A stretch of DNA of 33,446 nt from Polyangium aurulentum. Lineage in GTDB: Bacteria; Myxococcota_A; Polyangia; Polyangiales; Polyangiaceae. A program made the position numbers and the translations under genes. Location of the stretch: assembly GCA_945875545.1 (NCBI GenBank), contig CAMCKZ010000030.1:1-33446 (forward strand), given 5' to 3'. Shown one piece after another: positions 24,768-31,788 of this stretch. The first letter of the stretch is position 1; every line of letters starts with the position of its first letter. A model generated the notes under the pieces. That model was not told where the DNA came from and did not search any database. It saw nothing but the letters and a program-made list of their open reading frames with translations.

Positions 24768-25799
24768 GTGCCAGCCATTATTGAGGTCACCAATCCCTTC
24801 GGAAATCTCGTCGCGAGCGTCGACGACGATGGCAACACTCTTTACCTTTACGTGCATCATGCACAGTTTCGCGAGTGGGGATTTCGTCCGCTCTGGCTAG
24901 CGAATAAACCCGTCGACGCGGGCGTTGCGCCGGGGCAGGCACCGCGACTACCTGTAGACTGCACGGATCATCCCGCGGGGCACGAGGGCCTCCACGCGAA
25001 AGATCTGGAGGTCGTGTGGACGCCGGCGGGCGACGGCGTGTTTCTCTTCCACCAAGGTCAGTTGCTCGCGCACCTGCCTGGCGTCGACGACACCCTCGGA
25101 AGTCCGGGATTTTCCAGGCATTCCACGGTCAAAGAGCGGTTCGCATGGCCCCTCCGTTACGGGCCCGAAGACCTCGCGATTCGGGGTGCCAGCGCGCGCG
25201 TTTTTTGGGCCGAGGTTCGCTCGCCCGAGGCTTGGGAGCGGACGCGCGATGCGGTGCTCGGCGCAGGAAAGACGGCGTTCGGCCCTCACGAGGCCTACTG
25301 GGCGATCGAGGAGAGCCGGTGGCCGTCGCTGGGCGTGGCGCGGTACGCATACGGCGAAAACGCGGTCTTCACCACGGTCGGAATGAGCCTTCCACGCATG
25401 CCCGCGCCCACCGATTTCGGGTGTGATCGCGCGGAGATAGCCTTTGCCGTGAGCGGGTTCGGTCGTCCGGAAGACGGCGGATGGTGCGTGCAGACTGCAG
25501 GTTGGCTCGGGCGATACCCGTGGAGCTTTTACACGCCCCTCGAAGACGGCGCGCTCATCATGGCGCCCACGGCTCACGCCCGCTGGTTTGCCCCCGACAG
25601 CTCCGCGGCGATGCTGCTCGACGACCCGGGCGCGTGGTTCGAGAGTGCGCCGCCGCGCATCGATGCGCCCGCGGGCGTGAGGCTCTTGTGGGCCATTTTT
25701 CTGAGCGCCGACGAAGTGAAGTTGATCGAACTTCTGGGCCGCGAGCTGCTGCGCCAGCGCCACCGCGAAAGCGGCCGCAATGTCGTTTTCGCGTGCTGA
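24768..25799 (+). CDS. Uncharacterised protein, possibly SUFU-like C-terminal domain
   Basis: This 343-aa soluble protein has no signal peptide and starts with GTG at 24768, with AAAGG about 7 bases upstream. The N-terminal 110 residues are beta-rich (EVTNPFGNLVASVDDDGNTLYLYV) and may bind something through the H-rich stretch DCTDHPAGHEGLH. The C-terminal 200 residues resemble bacterial suppressor-of-fused-type domains: a WPSLGVARYAYGENAVFTTVGMS strand pair, then RAEIAFAVSGFGRPEDGGW and ending with a helix LSADEVKLIELLGRELL. In bacteria such domains often serve as immunity proteins or stand alone; no toxin is next to it. I regard the SUFU assignment as a guess from pattern. Three 11-mers lie inside (24853, 24953, 25489). 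Confidence 0.6.
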   Translation: MPAIIEVTNPFGNLVASVDDDGNTLYLYVHHAQFREWGFRPLWLANKPVDAGVAPGQAPRLPVDCTDHPAGHEGLHAKDLEVVWTPAGDGVFLFHQGQLLAHLPGVDDTLGSPGFSRHSTVKERFAWPLRYGPEDLAIRGASARVFWAEVRSPEAWERTRDAVLGAGKTAFGPHEAYWAIEESRWPSLGVARYAYGENAVFTTVGMSLPRMPAPTDFGCDRAEIAFAVSGFGRPEDGGWCVQTAGWLGRYPWSFYTPLEDGALIMAPTAHARWFAPDSSAAMLLDDPGAWFESAPPRIDAPAGVRLLWAIFLSADEVKLIELLGRELLRQRHRESGRNVVFAC

Positions 25800-25866
25800 C
25801 TCTTGCTGACCTGGGCTCCGTTGGCGCGTAGATTTTCGACAGCCGTAGGCACTTTTCGGAGACCCC

Positions 25867-27912
25867 ATGACCTCACTCTGCGTGTCCCTTTCGGAAGCCC
25901 TCCCGGGCCTTGATGTTCGCGACGGTGAGGCCGATCGCCTTTCGTACTCCCGCGATCTTTGGCCGCGCCATCACTTGGCCGTGCGCGCCGGCAATGTGGC
26001 GCCGTCGAAACCTGCGGCAATTGCCTGGCCTCGAAGCACCGAAGAGACCGCGGCTCTTGTCTCATGGTGCGCCGAGCGCGGCGTAGCAATGGTGCCATTT
26101 GGGGCCGGCAGCGGCGTGTGTGGGGCCATTTTGCCGGGCCAAGATGCGCTCGTAATAGATGTAAAGCGCATGGATAAATTTCGACGCATCGATCGCGATG
26201 CGCGCGTTGTCGATGTCGAAACTGGGTACATGGGCGTGCCCTTCGAGGAGCGACTGGGCCGCGCTGGACTGACGCTCGGTCACTTTCCGTCGTCGATTTT
26301 GTGCAGCACCGTCGGAGGGTGGATCGCCGGGCGCGGAGCGGGCCAGTGTTCGGGTTATTACGGGAAAATCGAAGACATGGTCGTCGGCCTCGAGGTCGTC
26401 ACGGGCAAGGGCGAGGTGGTGCAAGCGCGGGCCCGGGCCCATGGCGCATCTCTCGTGCCGCTTCTCATTGGCAGCGAGGGCACGCTCGGCATTCTCACGA
26501 GCGCGACGCTACGCGTGCATCCTGCACCCATTACGCGGGCGCTTGCCTCGTGGTCGTTTCGCACGACCGAAGAGGCGTGGGAGGGCATGCGCGAAATATT
26601 CCAATTGGGCCTTCGTCCGGCGGTGCTTCGTCTGTACGATCCCTTCGATGCGATGCTCGCGCGCATGGGCGCGGTGAAGAAGCCAAAAGTGAGCAAAAAT
26701 GCTGGCAGCGACGACGACGGTGTGATCCCCGGAATGGGCGCATCGGTCCTCCGCACGATGCTCCAACAGCCGGCGATTTTTAACGAATTGGTCGACAGCA
26801 AATGGGGCGGCATGGCTCTCGGTGGCGCCCTCGTCGTTGCCGTTTGGGAGGGCGTTGGGGAGCGGCCTTCGCGCGAGCTTTCCGCGGCCCGCCGCATCAT
26901 GGAGCGCATGAAGGGCCGCTACGATGGCGAAGGTCCCGCGGCGCGTTGGCTGGCGCATCGCTATTCGGTTTCGTACCGTCAGGCGCCGGTGCTTCGGAGC
27001 GGCCTTTTCGTCGATACTTTTGAGGTCGCGGCCCCGTGGTCGAAGCTCGGCGCGCTGTACGATGGCGTGCGCGAGGCCGTGCGCGGCAAGGCATTCATCA
27101 TGGCCCATATGAGCCACGCGTACCCCGATGGGTGCTGCATTTATTTCTCCTTCGCGGGCAGTGCGGGCCCAGGAAATGCACCGTGGGATGAGCGCTGCGA
27201 GGAGCGTTACGACGCCATTTGGCTCGCGGCGATGCAGGCGGCCAACCGCGCCGGGGCGACCGTTGCGCATCACCACGGCGTGGGTCGATCCAAGGCCCCC
27301 GCACTGCGCGCAGAACTCGGAGCGGGCGTCGACGTGATTCGCGCGGTGATGAAGGCGATGGACCCGGGCCAAGTTTTCAACCCGGGAAACTTGCAGAGTA
27401 CAAAGACCATGGGCGGGTCGCAGGAGCTTCAGCCGCCGGCCCGAGGTGTGGCCATCGACGTCGCGAGTCTCTTGGCGCATGCCGCCGGCGAGACGACCGT
27501 TTCAGCGGTCGAAGAAGCTCTGCACGCCGAAGGGCTTACCCTGGGTTTTGACACCTTTCCGAAGGCCGACGTGACCGTTCGCGCGTTCATCGACGGCGGC
27601 CTTGGCGGTGCCCGCGACCGTTGGCACGACCCGGTCGATCAAGATGTCGCGGGGTACATGGCGCGCACGCCTCAGGGCAAACTCGTGACCTACGCGCCGG
27701 GGCCGCGTCGTGCGGCGGGCCCCGATCTTTTTGGCATTGTGCGCGGTGCCAAGGGCAAATACCTCCAGGTGGAACATGCGTGGCTTCGCGCTCACCGCAT
27801 CGGGGTCGAGCGCCCCACAGCGCCGCACGCGCACTTCGATCGAGACCCGGCGATTACGCGAGAAGAGGCGGCGATTCTCGATGGCATCGCGGTCTCGGTG
27901 GCGCGCACGTAA
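25867..27912 (+). CDS. FAD-binding oxidase, alkyl-DHAP-synthase-like, with C-terminal extension
   Basis: This 681-aa flavoprotein belongs to the vanillyl-alcohol-oxidase fold. The FAD domain spans about residues 48-225, with PFGAGSGVCGA near 78-88, VDVETGYMGV, TVGGWIAGRGAGQCSGYYGKIEDMV, and LLIGSEGTLGILT. The cap domain follows and ends with HHHGVGRSKAP and DPGQVFNPGNL (residue about 508). The HHHGVG motif is typical of alkyldihydroxyacetonephosphate synthase, which makes ether lipids, known in myxobacteria; D-lactate or glycolate dehydrogenase is the alternative. Residues 509-681 are unusual: after a linker they read like the front part of a second, decayed FAD domain (VAGYMARTPQGKLVTYAPGP, LFGIVRGAKGKYLQVEHAWL). 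Two 11-mers lie in the gene (26516, 27392). It starts 67 bp after the preceding gene. Confidence 0.82.
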   Translation: MTSLCVSLSEALPGLDVRDGEADRLSYSRDLWPRHHLAVRAGNVAPSKPAAIAWPRSTEETAALVSWCAERGVAMVPFGAGSGVCGAILPGQDALVIDVKRMDKFRRIDRDARVVDVETGYMGVPFEERLGRAGLTLGHFPSSILCSTVGGWIAGRGAGQCSGYYGKIEDMVVGLEVVTGKGEVVQARARAHGASLVPLLIGSEGTLGILTSATLRVHPAPITRALASWSFRTTEEAWEGMREIFQLGLRPAVLRLYDPFDAMLARMGAVKKPKVSKNAGSDDDGVIPGMGASVLRTMLQQPAIFNELVDSKWGGMALGGALVVAVWEGVGERPSRELSAARRIMERMKGRYDGEGPAARWLAHRYSVSYRQAPVLRSGLFVDTFEVAAPWSKLGALYDGVREAVRGKAFIMAHMSHAYPDGCCIYFSFAGSAGPGNAPWDERCEERYDAIWLAAMQAANRAGATVAHHHGVGRSKAPALRAELGAGVDVIRAVMKAMDPGQVFNPGNLQSTKTMGGSQELQPPARGVAIDVASLLAHAAGETTVSAVEEALHAEGLTLGFDTFPKADVTVRAFIDGGLGGARDRWHDPVDQDVAGYMARTPQGKLVTYAPGPRRAAGPDLFGIVRGAKGKYLQVEHAWLRAHRIGVERPTAPHAHFDRDPAITREEAAILDGIAVSVART

Positions 27913-28058
27913 CGCCGGCTTACGAGCCGCGGCACAATCCGGATGTCGGGTGGAAAATTCGGTCCACGGCGCATTGACATTTCTTCGCAAATGAACGGGT
28001 CCGAGGTGCGTGATTGGTTGCGCGTGCTACACTCTCGAGACTTCTTTCGAGGGTGGCG

Positions 28059-29045
28059 ATGCGGCTTTTTTCTTTCTCTGTTTTTCCGCAGTTTCTTGGG
28101 GCGTGTCTCGCAGCGGGTTGCACGACCCCCGCTTCGTCGAATGGCGCGGGCAACCCAGAACCCTGTGCCTTCGGAGACTGCCCTTCTAGCGACGGTGGGC
28201 CGTCGCCGGTCGATGGATCACGAGGCGACGGGGCGGTGGTTGCACCGCGCGATGCGGCCGTCGCTGACACGGGGCCTTCTGGTGCCGTTATCAACTGGGA
28301 CGGCTCGCGTCCGCCCTACGACGGCGCGGTTCCGGTGCGCGACGCGGCGTGGGAAGATGGCGGCGTCGTTGGGCCAGGCGGGCCCGTATTGCCCGGCGAT
28401 CCCCCGAACCGCGCGATATGCTCAAACGCTGGCCCCTTGGGTTTTTCCACACAAACGCTCACGGCAACGTCGCTTCCTCGCGGCAGCACAGACCCGATCA
28501 CGGCCCCGTGGGCTACCGCGGCGCAGCGCACCGGCGCGCCGGGTCCAGCGCTGATTCTCGTCGACAACTTGGGCATCTTGCCCGCCGGGGGTATTCGCGC
28601 GGTGCGTGTCGGAGCGCCGCGCAGCACCGGTGGATCGAGCCCATTCGGATTCTTGCAGATTGCAAACAATCCGGTGGCGACAAATTGGTCGCTCACAAAT
28701 ATGTACGGAGTAGCGGCCGATACAACCGCGAGCACGATGCCCGCAGGCACGTTGCGTTTGAAGGCTGCGTCCGGCGCGAACGTCGATATTCCGTTCGTTG
28801 CGGTCAAGCTCGATGGCCGTTTCGTCATCGAGCAAACGAGCGAGGCGTGCACGCATTTGCAGGTCGGCAGTCTCGCGTTTTTCATCGCTGAGAGTGCGGG
28901 CACCACGCTTCTCGAAGGGCAAGCCTTGAGCACTCTCTTGGGCACACGAACGTTCACTCTTGGCACACCCGCGGGCACCACCACGTATTGGCGCATCACG
29001 CTGAGCGGGGCAGCTCCGGTCGTTTCTCTTCAGGCATCTCCATGA
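28059..29045 (+). CDS. Lipoprotein A of the A-B-A'-B' operon
   Basis: Function unknown. It is a 328-aa lipoprotein: MRLFSFSVFPQFLGACLAAGC gives a lipobox with Cys21, preceded by a GAGGG ribosome site about 5-10 bases upstream. Residues 25-130 form an Asp/Gly/Pro-rich linker with the recognisable segment WDGSRPPYDGAVPVRDAAW followed by GPGGP. A beta-rich domain fills residues about 140-328 (PGPALILVDNLG, ASGANVDIPFV, LEGQALSTLLG, WRITLSGAAPVVSL). The protein downstream at 30802 has exactly the same length and shares all these segments, so the two are paralogues. The stop codon overlaps the next start by four bases (ATGA). It is probably surface-exposed by analogy with other linker-rich myxobacterial lipoproteins; this is inference. 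Confidence 0.8.
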   Translation: MRLFSFSVFPQFLGACLAAGCTTPASSNGAGNPEPCAFGDCPSSDGGPSPVDGSRGDGAVVAPRDAAVADTGPSGAVINWDGSRPPYDGAVPVRDAAWEDGGVVGPGGPVLPGDPPNRAICSNAGPLGFSTQTLTATSLPRGSTDPITAPWATAAQRTGAPGPALILVDNLGILPAGGIRAVRVGAPRSTGGSSPFGFLQIANNPVATNWSLTNMYGVAADTTASTMPAGTLRLKAASGANVDIPFVAVKLDGRFVIEQTSEACTHLQVGSLAFFIAESAGTTLLEGQALSTLLGTRTFTLGTPAGTTTYWRITLSGAAPVVSLQASP

Positions 29046-30802
29046 AGAGTACACGTAGTTTGAGTGCGTCACTTTCGGTGGCCGTTGCCGCGATGATGGC
29101 CGCTGTCGCCCTTATGGTCGCTTGTTCTGCGCCGCCAAAATCTGCGCCCATCGTCGGCGACGACGGTTTCGTCACAACGATTGTATCAGGCGAAACGCTG
29201 GCAACGCAGGGTTTGCTGCCCGCCTACCCCGCATGTTGTCCCGGTGCAGAATGCTGCGCGCCGCCGTATTTTTGCGCCTATTTCGATACAGCCGATGCGA
29301 GCTTGGGCGATGCGGGCGCCGCCATCAGTCCCGTATCGGGCCTTCGTTTGGTGGGCACGAGCCCAAAGGCCGGGGTCGGTGCAGCTTGCAAGAATCAGAA
29401 CGCGACGGCGTTCTCGGTGCCGGTCGCGATCGCGACACTGCTCTCCTACGACAACGCGATGGATTACGGGCAAGTGTTCCTTCCCTGGCCAGAAAACGAT
29501 ACCGACTCCTGGATCGTTGACGGCGCTCGCCGTGGCCTTGGTGACTTCTCGACCGACAGCACGCTCTCGAACGGCCTTGTCGGCTTGGTCGCGCGGCAAC
29601 CCAGGTGGCCGGGTTACGACTGTTACTGCGCCTGCATCCCGTTCACCAGCATCTGTGGGTGCGCGGCCACCTGCCACGACCGACTGAGCTGCAACCAAGG
29701 CGACTACGACGGCGCGTCTTCCGGAGCGTATACGCTGGCTGCGCAAGGCGGGTCCATGATGGGCGTTTTGCCCGACCCGTACTTCAACGATTCGTTCACC
29801 GAGATGAGCTCGGGCAACCCGCTCACGCTCGGCATTCGTGCGGCAAAAACGCGCCTCACGACTTACTGGAACACGAACAAGATGGCCACGCTCGCCATCG
29901 TCGTGACGTCGGCCGACTACGAGTATGGCTGCGGAAACGACATGAACACGCTCGCAACCGAGGCGTATGCATCAGCGTTCAACGGAAACCCGCGCATCTC
30001 GACGGACGTCGTTGGGTTCAGAATGGACGCCAACATGTCCAACGCGTTCGACACGGTGCGGCGCAACGGATGGGGTGCGATGAGCAGGAGCTGGCCCGGC
30101 AACGCGCGCACCGACATGAAGAACGCGATGACGTTCATGCGCAGCCAAGAGAAGGCCATGGCGTTCTTCGTGAATCCGCCCACGAACGGCGAGGCCATCG
30201 ACGACGCGTCGTTCAAGTTTTATCTCACCGCCGACGGCACCGAGACCCTTGTCCCGAATGCGGGTGCGCAGTCTGGCTGCGGAAGTTCGGCTCAGGGCTT
30301 TTGGCTCACCCGTCCCGACGGCGCGACGGGCCGCGTTCGAATCAACCTCTGCCCCGGCACGGTTGCAGTGGCCGCGCGGGCCTTTACCGTGAGCGGCCGC
30401 GTTGTTTACGATTGCGTCGAAACCTTTCCCTCCGCGGCTACCTTCGTCCGCGAATTCGACCTTTCGCGTTGCGCCTCTTCCGACACGAGCGCCACGCGGG
30501 CGGTGCGCCTCGACTGGGACACCACGCTCCCAGCCGATACCGCTGTGACCTTCAATGTGAAGCTGGCTGCGCAGAAATCGCAGCTCGCAAGCGCGCCGGT
30601 GGCCGTGAGCGCGTCGGCCCTTCAGTGGGTGCCCGGCAGCGAAAAATCGTATGTAGACCTCACCAATCGATCGCTGGTCACGCTGCCTCCGAACTACCAG
30701 TGGGCGCGCGTCGAGATGGCCTTGAAGTCGTCCGTCGATACGTTGCGAACACCCACGATCAGCAGTTGGAAGTTGACGTTTACCTGCACGGACGGCTCCT
30801 AA
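29042..30802 (+). CDS. Lipoprotein B, degenerate VWA-like domain
   Basis: This is a 586-aa lipoprotein (signal to Cys28, LMVAC). A double-CC motif follows, CCPGAECC, then FCAYF. The body has the layout of myxobacterial VWA-domain lipoproteins: a strand IATLLSYDNAMDYG near 130-142 where DxSGSM is expected, W and GLGDFSTDSTLSNGLVGLVARQP, SCNQGDYDGA, GNPLTLGIRAAKTRL (from 258, where TP..AL is usual), LAIVVTSADYEYGCGN (from 284, where VVLxTDGxP is usual), ISTDVVGF, and the C-terminal FKFYLTADGTETLVPNAGAQSGCG, TGRVRINLCPGT. The MIDAS residues are replaced, so metal binding is doubtful. A seven-Cys insertion (DCYCAC..CGCAATC) is missing in the paralogue at 31785. The start at 29042 overlaps the A stop (ATGA). 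Confidence 0.8.
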   Translation: MKSTRSLSASLSVAVAAMMAAVALMVACSAPPKSAPIVGDDGFVTTIVSGETLATQGLLPAYPACCPGAECCAPPYFCAYFDTADASLGDAGAAISPVSGLRLVGTSPKAGVGAACKNQNATAFSVPVAIATLLSYDNAMDYGQVFLPWPENDTDSWIVDGARRGLGDFSTDSTLSNGLVGLVARQPRWPGYDCYCACIPFTSICGCAATCHDRLSCNQGDYDGASSGAYTLAAQGGSMMGVLPDPYFNDSFTEMSSGNPLTLGIRAAKTRLTTYWNTNKMATLAIVVTSADYEYGCGNDMNTLATEAYASAFNGNPRISTDVVGFRMDANMSNAFDTVRRNGWGAMSRSWPGNARTDMKNAMTFMRSQEKAMAFFVNPPTNGEAIDDASFKFYLTADGTETLVPNAGAQSGCGSSAQGFWLTRPDGATGRVRINLCPGTVAVAARAFTVSGRVVYDCVETFPSAATFVREFDLSRCASSDTSATRAVRLDWDTTLPADTAVTFNVKLAAQKSQLASAPVAVSASALQWVPGSEKSYVDLTNRSLVTLPPNYQWARVEMALKSSVDTLRTPTISSWKLTFTCTDGS

Positions 30803-31788
30803 TGCGTTCCCCATTTCTTGCTCCGACGGTCGCCATTTGCGCCCTTGTTCTGGGTACCGGTTTTCTCTCCGCGTCGTGTTCCAAGGCCGCGCCCGCCGCG
30901 CCGGCCGGCGACGATCCTTGCCTGTATTCTGCATGCGATCCCGTGGATGCATCGAGGCCCGTCAAGGCCGATGCCGCGGCGGCCGACGCCTCCCCTCGCG
31001 ACGCCGCGTGGGGCGATTCGTCGCCAGGCAACGGCGTAACCGAATGGGACGGCTTCGTGCCTCCCGTCGACGGCGATATTCAGGTGCCCATTCGCGACGC
31101 CACATGGGGTCAAGACGGCGTTTCCGGCCCCGGCGGCCCCATCGCAGCAGGCCCCATGTCCGATGCCACCGATTGCGGACCGGGCCCCGTGGCCTTCGCT
31201 ACGAACGACCTTGAGGTCATCACCACGGGCGCAAATGCGCTTCCAGTGGCCTTCAAAACCCAGTGGGCGGCGGCGGTGGCGCGCGCGGGTTCTCCTGGTC
31301 CTGGCCTGGTGGTTCTCGCCAACACGGGCTCCGTCGACGGCGGCACCCGGCGTTTTTATTTTGGCGCACCGGTGGCCGCAGGCAGCGCGTACGCGTTCGT
31401 ATCGCAGCCCAATAACCCCTTCATCGCTTCGTGGAACTTCGTTCCCGCGTCGTACGTCGAGGCCACCGCGGCCGTCACGGTGAACACCTCGGCGGCGGTT
31501 CTTCGCTTTCGCACCGCGGCCGGAAGCAACGTCGATGTGCCCGTTGTCGATGCCTCTTTTCAGGGCGCGATTCGCGGCCGTGCGGGAGATGCTGCACTCT
31601 GCACGGGTCTCGGAAACACCGTACTTTCGCTGGTTATTCCGGCGGCAGGCGGAAGTATCACCCTCGAGGGTCAAACGCTCGAGGGCACACTTGGTGCGCC
31701 CGCAAGGCAGGCAAGCGGGGTCATCGGTTGGACCATCCGCCTCTTCGGTTCGCTGCCCAAAGTTGCCTTCTCCGGAGCGCTTCCGTGA
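30802..31788 (+). CDS. Lipoprotein A' (paralogue of lipoprotein A)
   Basis: It has 328 aa, the same length as A. The signal MRSPFLAPTVAICALVLG ends in the lipobox SASC with Cys26. The linker contains WDGFVPPVDGDIQVPIRDATW then GPGGP, clearly the counterpart of the A linker. The domain shows PGPGLVVLANTG, NNPFIASWNF, AAGSNVDVPVV, LEGQTLEGTLG and WTIRLFGSLPKVAF, each alignable with A. The ATG at 30802 shares one base with the TAA of B (TAATG), and its own stop overlaps the next start by four bases. Two 11-mers (30923, 31593) are at positions that have no motif in A, while the motif in A at 28654 is absent here. Function unknown. Confidence 0.8.
   Translation: MRSPFLAPTVAICALVLGTGFLSASCSKAAPAAPAGDDPCLYSACDPVDASRPVKADAAAADASPRDAAWGDSSPGNGVTEWDGFVPPVDGDIQVPIRDATWGQDGVSGPGGPIAAGPMSDATDCGPGPVAFATNDLEVITTGANALPVAFKTQWAAAVARAGSPGPGLVVLANTGSVDGGTRRFYFGAPVAAGSAYAFVSQPNNPFIASWNFVPASYVEATAAVTVNTSAAVLRFRTAAGSNVDVPVVDASFQGAIRGRAGDAALCTGLGNTVLSLVIPAAGGSITLEGQTLEGTLGAPARQASGVIGWTIRLFGSLPKVAFSGALP

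Noticed and set aside
29650-29700. Haem c site CxxxCH in lipoprotein B
   Set aside because: Spacing is not CxxCH, the region is a disulfide-like Cys cluster, and the paralogue B' lacks it.
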